DNA of 51,665 nt from Billgrantia kenyensis (lineage in GTDB: Bacteria > Pseudomonadota > Gammaproteobacteria > Pseudomonadales > Halomonadaceae). The first letter of the stretch is position 1. Every line of letters starts with the position of its first letter. Below the pieces are notes generated by a model that worked only from the letters and a program-made list of their open reading frames with translations, searched no databases and was not told the origin of the DNA. The translations under genes were made by a program, and so were the position numbers. The stretch is taken from the NCBI RefSeq assembly GCF_013697085.1, contig NZ_JACEFT010000029.1:1-51665 (forward strand), written 5' to 3'. Below, piece by piece: positions 43,844-51,665 of the stretch.

Positions 43844-45779
43844 AATCGATTCCTTGGAGGACATCGCCGCCCTGCGCGAGAGCGTGGACGTGGAGTGCAA
43901 GCTGGCACAGGGGCGAGACGGCAAGGGGGCACTGCCCAAGGAGTTCTGGCCGACTTACAGTGCCTTCGCCAATACCCAAGGTGGCGATATTTTCCTGGGT
44001 GTACGCGAGAAGTCGGGTGGCCGTTTCGAGCTGGAAGGCGTTGCCGATCCGCAGAAGGTGCTCGATGAACTTTGGACCGGGCTTAATAACACCCAGAAGG
44101 TCAGCGCCAACTTGCTGAGGGACCGCTGGGTGCGTGTCCTGGAGATCGAAGGCAAGACCGTCGTACATATCCATGTACCGGCCGCGACTCGCAAGCAGCG
44201 GCCGGTATTTCTGCGTGGCAATCCCCTGACCGGAACCTACCGGCGCTTCAACAGTACCGACCATTTGCTGGATGAGGAGCCGGTGCGGCGAATGCTGGCC
44301 GAACAGGTCGAGGACAGCCGCGACAACGAGATCCTGCGGGGCTTCGGGCTGGACGATCTTAACTTCGACAGCTTCAATCAGTATCGCCAGCTCTATGCCA
44401 ACCTGCAGCCCGATCACCCTTGGAACCAACTGGATGCCCAGGCGTTTCTGTATCAGATCGGTGGATGGCGCAAGGACCGGGAAACCGAGCGCTCGGGACT
44501 GACCCGAGCCGGGCTGCTTATGTTCGGCCAGCAGGTTGCTATCATCGAAGCGTTCCCCAACTACATGCTGGATTATCAGGAGCGTCCCGAGCCCAAGGCA
44601 GAATTGCGCTGGGTCGACCGGCTGACCCTGGATGGTAGCTGGTCGGGTAACGTATTCGATTTTTATCGCCGGGTGATTCGCAAGCTGACTGCCGATCTCA
44701 AGGTGCCCTTCACTCTGGAGGGAGACCAGCGCCAGGACGATACCTTGGTGCACAAGTCGTTGCGTGAGGCTCTGGTCAATACCCTGGTGCACGCGGACTA
44801 CACTGGGCGAGCCTCGGTCCTGGTCGTCAAACGACCGGATATGTTCGGCTTTCGCAATCCTGGCCTGATGCGTGTACCGGTGGATCAGGCCATGGCCGGG
44901 GGACACAGCGATTGTCGCAACCGGTTGCTGCAAAACATGTTCCGCTACATCGGTCTGGGTGAGAATGCAGGCTCGGGGTTGCCCAAGATCTTCCAGGGCT
45001 GGTCGAGCCAGCACTGGCGCAAGCCGGTACTTCGCGAGGCTCACTCGCCTTCCGACCAGACCTTGCTGGAGCTACATATGCTCAGCCTGGTGCCGGAGTC
45101 GGTGCTAGCTGAGCTGCGCGACTCTCTAGGGGAGCAGGTTTTCTCCAGACTGACCGATAAGGAGCGCTTGATCCTGGTGACGGCCGCTATCGAGAAGACG
45201 GTGGACCATGGCCGCATGATGTCCATTCTGGATATCCACCCTCGCGACCTTAGCCAGCTATTTGCGGGTCTGGTGGATAAGAGGCTGATGCTGAGGAATG
45301 GCGCCGGGCGGGGCACGGTGTACTTCCTTCCCAATGCGCACCTGGAGGATATCTTCACGGAACTGGAGATGGCGGAAGGGGAGGCGGATGCCAACTCTGA
45401 ACCTTTCGAGGGCAGCTCTGAACCTTTGGACGTAAGCTCCGGACCTTTGGCGCCGAGCTCTGGACCTTTGGGTGCCAGCTCCGGACCTTTGGGTGCTAGC
45501 TCCGGACCTTGGGAGGAGCTGCGGGTACTGGCAGAGCCAGTTGCCACGAAGGGCAAGGCACCGAAAGCCAAGGTGGAAGGGGTGATTCTGGCACTCTGCT
45601 CGCGGCGTCCATTACGACTGGATGAGCTGACGCGCTTGTTGAATCGCTCGGCGGAATCGTTGCGCAAGCACTATCTGCAACCCTTGGTCAGGGCGCGGCG
45701 GCTCAAGTTGCTCTATCCCACCAAGCCCAATCACCCCAGCCAGGCCTATGTGGCCGAGGAGCCAGGCGATGATCAGTGA
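43836..45779 (+). CDS. Schlafen/AlbA_2-type ATP-binding protein of a type I restriction locus
   Basis: The 647-residue protein has an N-terminal AlbA_2 (Schlafen-like) domain (about 10-140; VECKLAQG, FANTQGGDIFLGV, RGNPLTGTYRRF). A RecG-like HATPase_c_4 domain follows (about 260-380; REALVNTLVHADY, FRNPGLMRVPVDQAMAGG, LGENAGSGLPKIF). The linker has six 7-residue repeats (SSGPLGA type), and the C-terminus is winged-helix-like. Genes of this type are common inside hsd operons. It starts at GTG 43836, overlapping the previous stop by 8 nt, and overlaps hsdR by 11 nt. The role may be regulation or added defence. Confidence 0.82.
   Translation: MLEIDSLEDIAALRESVDVECKLAQGRDGKGALPKEFWPTYSAFANTQGGDIFLGVREKSGGRFELEGVADPQKVLDELWTGLNNTQKVSANLLRDRWVRVLEIEGKTVVHIHVPAATRKQRPVFLRGNPLTGTYRRFNSTDHLLDEEPVRRMLAEQVEDSRDNEILRGFGLDDLNFDSFNQYRQLYANLQPDHPWNQLDAQAFLYQIGGWRKDRETERSGLTRAGLLMFGQQVAIIEAFPNYMLDYQERPEPKAELRWVDRLTLDGSWSGNVFDFYRRVIRKLTADLKVPFTLEGDQRQDDTLVHKSLREALVNTLVHADYTGRASVLVVKRPDMFGFRNPGLMRVPVDQAMAGGHSDCRNRLLQNMFRYIGLGENAGSGLPKIFQGWSSQHWRKPVLREAHSPSDQTLLELHMLSLVPESVLAELRDSLGEQVFSRLTDKERLILVTAAIEKTVDHGRMMSILDIHPRDLSQLFAGLVDKRLMLRNGAGRGTVYFLPNAHLEDIFTELEMAEGEADANSEPFEGSSEPLDVSSGPLAPSSGPLGASSGPLGASSGPWEELRVLAEPVATKGKAPKAKVEGVILALCSRRPLRLDELTRLLNRSAESLRKHYLQPLVRARRLKLLYPTKPNHPSQAYVAEEPGDDQ
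45393..45518 (+). repeat. In-frame 21-bp tandem repeat (six units)
   Basis: Six consecutive 21-bp units of the form AGCTCYGRACCTTTGGRYG encode S-S-G-P-L-G-A heptapeptides. The middle four are nearly identical; the first and last are diverged. The repeat forms a flexible linker between the ATPase part and the C-terminal domain, and its unit number could vary between strains. Confidence 0.9.
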
Positions 45780-48700
45780 GAGCCAACTGGAACAGCTTTG
45801 CCTGGGGTGGTTCGCCGATAATGGCTGGGAGATCTCCCATGGCCCGGATATCGCTCCTGATGGCGATACGCCGGAGCGCCAGGATTACCGCCAAGTGATG
45901 CTGCTGGGCGATCTCGATGCGGCGGTCCGGCGCCTGAATCCACAGCTACCGGAGGATGCCGTGGAGCAGGTGCTGGCCCAGGTGGCGCATCCTGGGAGTC
46001 TTGATCTGGTGGTGAATAACCGCGCTTTCCAGCGTCTTCTGGTGGAAGGTGTGCCGGTCACCTATAAGTGTGAAGATCGACAAGTACATGACCACGCCTT
46101 CCTGATCGACTTTGCCCAGGTCGATGCCAACCGCTTTCGTGTCATCAATCAGTTCACCATCGCTGGAGGCAAGCAACTTCGCCGGCCTGATTTGCTCGCC
46201 TTCATCAATGGGCTGCCGTTGGCAGTGCTGGAGCTGAAAAGTCCCACCGACGAGAAGGTCGATATCTGGGACGCCTTCCACCAGGTGCAGACATACAAGG
46301 AAGAAGTGCCCGAGCTGTTCGTTACCAACGAAGCCCTTGTGGTCAGTGATGGCTACAACGCGCGGCTGGGTTCGCTGACAGCGAGTCAAGAGCGCTTCAT
46401 GCCCTGGCGCACCATCAAGCACGAGGACGACAAGCCGCTGCTGGAGTGGCAGCTCGAGATCCTGGTAAGGGGATTCTTCAACCGTGAGCTGCTACTCGAC
46501 TACATCCGCTACTTCGTGCTGTTCGAGAGCGACGCCGAGAAGCTGGTAAAGAAAATCGCTGGTTATCATCAATTTCATGCGGTCCGCGAAGCGGTGAGGG
46601 CCACGGTGATCGCCGCCAGACCGGACGATTCCCGGCAAGTGGCGGAGCGCCGTGCCAATTATGGCGACAGGGTAGTGCCAGGCAGCAAAAAGGCCGGCGT
46701 GGTGTGGCACACCCAGGGTTCAGGAAAGAGCATCTCCATGTGCTGCTATGCGGGTATGCTGCTCCAGCAGCCGGAGATGAATAACCCGACGCTGATTGTG
46801 GTGACCGATCGCAACGACCTGGATGGCCAGCTCTTCGCTACCTTCAGCGCTGCTCGCGAGCTACTGCGTCAGGAGCCGATGCAGGCCGACGACCGCGATA
46901 CCCTGCGCGGCTTGCTTGCCGAACGCGAGGCGGGCGGGATCATCTTTACCACGGTTCAGAAGTTCACCCTGCTGGAAGGGGAGTCAAAACACCCGGTACT
47001 CAATGATCGCCATAATCTTGTGGTGATCTCAGACGAAGCCCACCGTAGCCAATATGGCTTGAAGGCCAACCTCAAGCAAAGTGGCCGCTACACCTTCGGC
47101 TACGCCAAGCATATGCGCGATGCGCTCCCCAACGCGTGTTTCATTGGCTTCACCGGCACGCCGATTGATAGTGAAGATAAGAATACCCGCGCTGTCTTCG
47201 GCGATTACGTTTCCATCTACGACATTCAGGATGCGGTGGAAGACGGCGCCACGGTGCCGATCTACTATGAATCGCGGCTGGCCAAGCTCGAGATCAACCA
47301 GGCCGAGATCGAACAGTTATCCGATCAGGTTGAGGAGGTCATCGAGGACGAGGAAGACATTGGCCACCGCGAGCGCACCAAGGGGGAGTGGAGCCGCCTG
47401 GAAAAGCTGGTTGGCTCCAAGCCACGTCTCAAGCAGGTGGCCGCCGATTTGATAGAGCATTTCGAGACGCGCAATGCCACCATCACTGGAAAGGCAATGA
47501 TCGTAGCGATGAGCCGCGAGATTTGCGCTCACCTCTACAATGAGATTACCGCTCTGCGACCGGAGTGGCATGATCCCGATCCGGAAAAGGGCGTGATCAA
47601 GATCGTGATGACTGGCTCCGCTGCCGACAAGGCACTATTACAGCCGCATATCTATAACAAGAAGACCAAGAAACGCCTGGAGGCACGTTTCAAGAATCCC
47701 GACGATCCTCTCAAGCTGGTGATAGTGCGAGACATGTGGCTGACCGGCTTCGATGCACCCTGTTGTCATACCATGTATGTCGATAAGCCGATGAAGGGCC
47801 ATAACCTGATGCAGGCCATCGCGCGGGTGAACCGAGTATTCAAGGACAAGCCGGGCGGCCTGGTGGTGGATTACATCGGGATCGCCAACGAGCTGAAGCA
47901 GGCGCTGAAGACCTATGCCGAGGCTCAGGGCCGGGGGGCACCAACCCACAGTGCCGAGGAGGCCTACGCGGTATTGCTGGAGCGGCTCGATGTGATCCAT
48001 GGCATGTTCGCCAAGGGGCCCGGGGGCGAAGGCTTCGATTACAGTGGTTTTCAGGAAGCCCCGCAGAAACTGCTGGTACCTGCCGCCAACTACATTCTCG
48101 GTCTAGAGGATGGCAAGAAGCGCTTCCTGAATACAGTGTTGGCGATGAACAAGGCCTACTCCTTATGCGGTACCCTGGATGAGGCCCGTGCCTTGCACAA
48201 GGAGATTGCCTTCCTTTCCGCGATAAAGGCGGCCATCACCAAAGTGACCAGCGTAGACAGCAAGCTGAGTCAGGAAGAGAAGAACTCGGCGCTCAAGCAG
48301 ATCCTGGACAACGCCTTGGTGGCGGAGGGTGTGACCGACGTGTTCGGCCTGTGTGGGCTCGACAAACCTAACATTGGGCTGCTCTCCGACGAGTTTCTCG
48401 AGGATGTGCGCCAGATGCCCTATCGCAACCTGGCGGTGGAGCTACTGGAAAAGCTGCTCAAGGACGATATCAAGGCCAAGACCCGCAGCAATGTGGTGCA
48501 GGAGAAGAAGTATTCCGATCGTCTCCAAGAGACGCTCCGTAAATACCACAACCGGGGCATCGAAACCGCTCAGGTAATCGAAGAGCTGATTGCGATGGCC
48601 AAGCAATTCAAGGTCGAGATGTCACGCGAGCAGGATCTTGGGCTAAGTCCTGATGAGGTCGCTTTCTACGACGCTTTGGCCACTAATGAGAGTGCCGTTC

Positions 48701-48930
48701 GCGAGCTAGGGGATGAAACACTGAAAAAGCTGGCGGTCGAGGTCACCGAGAAGTTGCGTAAGTCCACTACTGTTGACTGGCAGGTGCGCGAGAGTGTGCG
48801 AGCCCGATTGCGCATTCTGGTGCGGCGTACTCTGCAGCGATACAAGTACCCGCCCGACAAGGCGCCGGAAGCCGTTGAGCTGGTATTGAAGCAAGCTGAG
48901 ACATTATCGAGCTACTGGTTGGCAGCATAG
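45769..48930 (+). CDS. hsdR: Type I restriction endonuclease R subunit
   Basis: HsdR translocates and cuts DNA when bound to HsdM2S. The 1053-residue protein has an N-terminal PD-(D/E)XK nuclease (RRPDLLAF then LAVLELKSP, near residue 153). The SF2 motor has Walker A HTQGSGKS near 313, DEAHRSQYG near 421, FTGTP, and IARVNRVFKDKPGG. A helical C-terminal region binds the methylase. It looks intact. No hsdM or hsdS is present on either side, so the subunit cannot form a normal restriction complex unless partners are encoded elsewhere. The SD is GAGGAG inside the previous gene. Confidence 0.94.
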   Translation: MISESQLEQLCLGWFADNGWEISHGPDIAPDGDTPERQDYRQVMLLGDLDAAVRRLNPQLPEDAVEQVLAQVAHPGSLDLVVNNRAFQRLLVEGVPVTYKCEDRQVHDHAFLIDFAQVDANRFRVINQFTIAGGKQLRRPDLLAFINGLPLAVLELKSPTDEKVDIWDAFHQVQTYKEEVPELFVTNEALVVSDGYNARLGSLTASQERFMPWRTIKHEDDKPLLEWQLEILVRGFFNRELLLDYIRYFVLFESDAEKLVKKIAGYHQFHAVREAVRATVIAARPDDSRQVAERRANYGDRVVPGSKKAGVVWHTQGSGKSISMCCYAGMLLQQPEMNNPTLIVVTDRNDLDGQLFATFSAARELLRQEPMQADDRDTLRGLLAEREAGGIIFTTVQKFTLLEGESKHPVLNDRHNLVVISDEAHRSQYGLKANLKQSGRYTFGYAKHMRDALPNACFIGFTGTPIDSEDKNTRAVFGDYVSIYDIQDAVEDGATVPIYYESRLAKLEINQAEIEQLSDQVEEVIEDEEDIGHRERTKGEWSRLEKLVGSKPRLKQVAADLIEHFETRNATITGKAMIVAMSREICAHLYNEITALRPEWHDPDPEKGVIKIVMTGSAADKALLQPHIYNKKTKKRLEARFKNPDDPLKLVIVRDMWLTGFDAPCCHTMYVDKPMKGHNLMQAIARVNRVFKDKPGGLVVDYIGIANELKQALKTYAEAQGRGAPTHSAEEAYAVLLERLDVIHGMFAKGPGGEGFDYSGFQEAPQKLLVPAANYILGLEDGKKRFLNTVLAMNKAYSLCGTLDEARALHKEIAFLSAIKAAITKVTSVDSKLSQEEKNSALKQILDNALVAEGVTDVFGLCGLDKPNIGLLSDEFLEDVRQMPYRNLAVELLEKLLKDDIKAKTRSNVVQEKKYSDRLQETLRKYHNRGIETAQVIEELIAMAKQFKVEMSREQDLGLSPDEVAFYDALATNESAVRELGDETLKKLAVEVTEKLRKSTTVDWQVRESVRARLRILVRRTLQRYKYPPDKAPEAVELVLKQAETLSSYWLAA

Positions 48931-48940
48931 GGAAAACCAT

Positions 48941-49921
48941 ATGGTCTCCATTCGCCGTGAGCTGGTGGCGTTGATCGAGCGCGGCGCGATACCGCGTGAG
49001 CAGGTGGCGCGGGCGGTCGCGCTTTCCGGACTGCACCCTTCGGGGCGGGCCTGGGGGGTGTTCCTGGACCGGCTGCTGCTGTGGCTGGGTGCGCTGGCGC
49101 TGGTCTTCGGCGTGCTGTTTTTGGTCGCCTACAACTGGGCCGAGATGGGGCGAGGGTTGCGCTTTGGCCTGGTGCAAGCGGCACTGGTGGCGGCCATCGC
49201 GGTGTACGTATGGGCCGAGGTGCGCGGTGCCGCCAGCGACCTGGTGCCTCGGGTCGCGTTGATGGCGGCTTCTCTGCTGCTGGGCGTGCTGCTGGCGCTG
49301 GTCGGCCAGGTGTACCAGACCGGTGCCGACCCGTGGGAGCTGTTCTTCTTCTGGGCGCTGCTGATGCTGCCCTGGGCGCTGGTGGCGCGCTTCGATGCGC
49401 TGTGGATCCTGTGGCTGGGGTTGCTCAACCTCTCTCTTGCGCTCTATTTCCGCACCTGGGGCGGGCTCTTCGGTCTGTTCAGCGGCGATACGGGCGCCCT
49501 GTGGGGACTCTTCATTCTCAATACGCTGGCGCTCGCGGTGTGGGAGCTGGGTGCACGGCGCTGGCGTTGGCTGTCGCGAAGATGGCCCGTGCAACTGCTG
49601 GCGCTGGGCGGCGGTGTACCGCTCACGCTACTGATGATGAGCTGGGTCGTCGCTGAGCGTTTGGCATTTTCCCCAGTGCTGCCGGTGTATCTGCTGTGGC
49701 TGGTGGCGCTCTACGTCGTCTATCGCCACTGGCGGCCTGATTTGTTCATGTTGGCGGGCGGCTGCCTGTCGGTCATCGTCGTGGTCACGCTGCTGCTGGG
49801 TCGGCATCTGCTGTGGCAGGGCGGCGCGGAGAGCTTTCTGGTGCTCTCCATGGCGGTACTGGCGATGGGAGCCGCGGCAGTGTTCTGGCTCAAGCGGCTG
49901 CACCGGGAGATGTCGTCATGA
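48941..49921 (+). CDS. DUF2157 membrane protein
   Basis: The 326-residue protein has a short soluble N-terminal helix region (RRELVALIERGAIPREQVARAVALSGLHPSG), as in DUF2157, then about nine TM helices. It is the first of three tightly linked genes (DUF2157 - DUF4401 - GDYXXLXY), a widespread conserved set of unknown function in proteobacteria. Its stop overlaps the next start by 4 nt (ATGA). It starts 10 bp after hsdR. Confidence 0.88.
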   Translation: MVSIRRELVALIERGAIPREQVARAVALSGLHPSGRAWGVFLDRLLLWLGALALVFGVLFLVAYNWAEMGRGLRFGLVQAALVAAIAVYVWAEVRGAASDLVPRVALMAASLLLGVLLALVGQVYQTGADPWELFFFWALLMLPWALVARFDALWILWLGLLNLSLALYFRTWGGLFGLFSGDTGALWGLFILNTLALAVWELGARRWRWLSRRWPVQLLALGGGVPLTLLMMSWVVAERLAFSPVLPVYLLWLVALYVVYRHWRPDLFMLAGGCLSVIVVVTLLLGRHLLWQGGAESFLVLSMAVLAMGAAAVFWLKRLHREMSS

Positions 49922-51009
49922 GCCGTTCGCTGGAGAATAAGCTCATCGAAAGTGGGATTGCCGTATCCCAGCCCGACGTCGCAGCGCCAATCGAAACGCC
50001 CTGGTTCGTGCGTGCCATTCAGGCGTTCTCGGGTTGGCTGGCCGCACTGTTCCTGCTCGGCTTCATCGGCATGGGCGCGGTGTTCCTGCTCGACAGCAGC
50101 GTCGCCTCGGCCATCTTGGGCCTGATGCTGATTGGCGGCGCTTATGCGCTGCTGCGACAAACGCACAGCGATTTCCTCGAGCATCTGGCCCTGGCCGCGA
50201 GCCTGGCGGGGCAGATGCTGGTGGCCTGGGCGCTGGCCTCAGTGCTGGGCTCTACGCTGGGGTGGGACAACGCTGGGCTGTGGTGGGCGCTGCTGGTGCT
50301 ACAGGCCGTGCTCGCCCTGGTCATGCCGAGTCTGACCCACCGTACCTTTTCCGCCTTCGCCGCGTGCCTGGCGTTCTATCTGGCCATGGTCGAAACCGCT
50401 TCCGCTCCTACGATGGCCGGCGGGCTGATGCTGCTGGGGCTGACCGTCCTGTGGCTGAACGAGTTTCGTTGGCCGGCCCATGTTCGCCAGTTGGAGGCGC
50501 TGGGCTATGGCCTGCTGTTGGGGCTGTTGGCGATACAGTCGGTCGGCTACTTCGGCCAGTCGTTGCTGCTGGGGCGCTACTTCGTGGGCAGCGGGCTCGA
50601 CTGGCTGGAGCCCTGGGCTGGAGATGCCCTGGGCCTGCTGGCGCTATTGCTGCTGCTTCGGCATCTCTTTCAGCGTCATGCCCATGCGGTCGAACCGGGC
50701 ATGCGGGTCGCCACTTATACCGCCGTGCTGCTGCTGGCGCTGCTCTCGCTGGAGGCGCATGGCCTGAGTCATGGTGCCGTGGTGGTCGCGCTGGGCTTTG
50801 CCATCGGTCATCGCGGGGTCATGGGGTTCGGCGGGCTGCTGCTGTTGCTCTCCATCGGCAGCTATTACTACTGGCTTGATGTCACCTTGCTGGCCAAGGC
50901 CATGACGCTGTTCGCGCTCGGCCTGCTGCTGCTGGCGATACGCTGGGTGCTGCTGTGCCGCTGGCACACCGGGGCAAGCGTCGCAGTAGAGGAGGGGGCG
51001 GACGCATGA
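49918..51009 (+). CDS. DUF4401 membrane protein
   Basis: The 363-residue protein begins MSRSLENKLIESGI with a short cytoplasmic stretch, then about ten TM helices with small-residue-rich sequence. It matches DUF4401 by context and topology. It overlaps both neighbours by ATGA. Function unknown; probably forms a membrane complex with the flanking products. Confidence 0.85.
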   Translation: MSRSLENKLIESGIAVSQPDVAAPIETPWFVRAIQAFSGWLAALFLLGFIGMGAVFLLDSSVASAILGLMLIGGAYALLRQTHSDFLEHLALAASLAGQMLVAWALASVLGSTLGWDNAGLWWALLVLQAVLALVMPSLTHRTFSAFAACLAFYLAMVETASAPTMAGGLMLLGLTVLWLNEFRWPAHVRQLEALGYGLLLGLLAIQSVGYFGQSLLLGRYFVGSGLDWLEPWAGDALGLLALLLLLRHLFQRHAHAVEPGMRVATYTAVLLLALLSLEAHGLSHGAVVVALGFAIGHRGVMGFGGLLLLLSIGSYYYWLDVTLLAKAMTLFALGLLLLAIRWVLLCRWHTGASVAVEEGADA

Positions 51010-51554
51010 AGTCGGCTACCAGACGGAACCTGGTCGTGGTGATTGCCGCCACGGCGCTGAGCCTGACCGTGGTCAACCTGGCCATCTGGAGCAAAGAGCG
51101 CCATCTGGCTCAGGGCGAGGCGGTATTTCTCGAACTGGCACCGGTGGATCCGCGCTCGCTGATGCAGGGCGACTACATGGCGCTGAACTTCGACATCGCC
51201 AATCGTATTCGCGACACGCTGTACCAACGGCGCCTCGCGGATGACGAGCCGCATGCTGCTGACGGCTACGTCATCGTGCGTCTCGACGACCGTGGCGTGG
51301 CCCACTTCCAGCGCTTGGGGTCTGCGGAGGAGTCGCTGGATGCCGACGAGAGGCGCCTGCGCTATCGACTGCGCAACGGCCGGGTACGCTTCGCCACCGA
51401 TGCCTTCTTCTTTCAGGAAGGCCATGCCGAACGCTACGAGCCCGCCCGCTACGGCCAGTTCCGCGTGAACGAGCGCGGCGAACCGCTGCTGGTTTCACTG
51501 CACGGAGTTATCGTCAAATCTGGTGGATGGCAGTCAGGCCGCATTCCTGTCTGA
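51006..51554 (+). CDS. GDYXXLXY-domain protein, C-terminus replaced by IS sequence
   Basis: The 182-residue protein has one N-terminal TM helix (LVVVIAATALSLTVVNLAIW). It carries the family signature LMQGDYMALNF and a beta-rich periplasmic domain containing FFFQEGHAERYEPARYGQFRV. It is the third gene of the DUF2157-DUF4401-GDYXXLXY set. The reading frame appears native up to about 51503 (LLVSLH). The last 16 codons and the stop lie within the 3' end of the adjacent IS256-type element, so the natural C-terminus is lost or altered, probably with little effect. Confidence 0.85.
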   Translation: MKSATRRNLVVVIAATALSLTVVNLAIWSKERHLAQGEAVFLELAPVDPRSLMQGDYMALNFDIANRIRDTLYQRRLADDEPHAADGYVIVRLDDRGVAHFQRLGSAEESLDADERRLRYRLRNGRVRFATDAFFFQEGHAERYEPARYGQFRVNERGEPLLVSLHGVIVKSGGWQSGRIPV

Positions 51555-51665
51555 TTGATCGGCTACTTGCTCCCCGTCGTGGAACTTGACGTTGCTCACG
51601 ACGAGTTCCAGCTTCTGGAAGTGTTTAATCCTCCTCCATCGCTTTTGGGCGCTCTGGAGCAGCTT
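51504..51665 (-). mobile_element. IS256-family insertion sequence (partial, cut by window end)
   Basis: The minus strand encodes the end of an IS256-type transposase, and the element's outer end is placed at about 51504. The boundary is inferred from where the host protein frame stops resembling its family. The 30 bp between the boundary and the transposase stop would contain the terminal inverted repeat. The other end is beyond the window. Confidence 0.65.
51534..51665 (-). CDS. IS256-family transposase, C-terminal part
   Basis: About 43 codons are visible, reading KLLQSAQKRWRRIKHF, then KLELVVSNVKFHDGEQ and ending DQSDRNAA with TGA (51534-51536). This is the highly conserved tail of IS256-type DDE transposases. 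The rest lies beyond 51665. The gene overlaps the end of the GDYXXLXY gene on the opposite strand. Confidence 0.88.
   Translation of the reverse strand, partial: KLLQSAQKRWRRIKHFQKLELVVSNVKFHDGEQVADQSDRNAA

Noticed and set aside
45393..45518. CRISPR array
   Set aside because: The repeats are contiguous 21-bp coding units without spacers and lie in frame within a protein gene.

Overview
The window looks like a piece of chromosome from a gammaproteobacterium, most likely Halomonadaceae (Halomonas-like). The reasons are its GC-rich housekeeping genes, the gene set (argA, glrK-qseG-glrR, xseA, guaBA, dadA, luxS, cysS, folE2) and an acidic PRC-barrel protein typical of halophiles. No tRNA, rRNA or CRISPR array was seen. 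Gene calls rest on reading translations and motifs by eye; no database was searched.

Layout. 0.1-5.5 kb: potassium channel, CYTH protein, a DUF47/Pit phosphate transport pair and argA. 5.5-9.9 kb: an approx. 870-bp non-coding region, then the sensor kinase / lipoprotein / sigma-54 activator operon glrK-qseG-glrR. The non-coding region carries three GlrR-type boxes, an IHF-like site, a sigma-54 -24/-12 promoter and a structured transcript ending at a strong terminator. This repeats the logic of the enterobacterial glmY locus, but with a much longer RNA, and I consider it the most interesting part of the window. 10-15.9 kb: xseA, a PRC-barrel protein, csbD, guaB and guaA.

15.9-24.1 kb is an accessory block, AT-rich in its first half. 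It holds an orphan FliA-type promoter, a single gene cassette with an integron attC-like site, a three-gene Lamassu/ABC-three-component (DdmABC-like) defence operon, a PD-(D/E)XK protein, and an orphan PAAR spike protein coupled to a TPR lipoprotein. 24.1-30 kb: dadA, hipBA with three evenly spaced operators, a small operon with an alarmone-hydrolase-like HD protein and a short DUF1289 gene, remnants of two broken genes, lysE and a SnoaL-like gene. 30.1-33.3 kb: a large SF1 helicase, possibly defensive.

33.5-40 kb: a small membrane protein, a cold-shock gene and a zinc-limitation cluster. The cluster has a COG0523 GTPase, a NicO-type metal transporter, folE2 and cysS, controlled from two Zur-box-like palindromes, with luxS beyond it. 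40-43.3 kb: an MscS channel, a DUF3298-like lipoprotein and a DUF523 protein. 43.3-48.9 kb: the remains of a type I restriction locus, with an internally deleted accessory gene, a Schlafen/AlbA-type ATP-binding protein and hsdR, but no hsdM or hsdS. 48.9-51.6 kb: DUF2157 - DUF4401 - GDYXXLXY membrane operon, whose last gene runs into the 3' end of an IS256-family element at the window edge.
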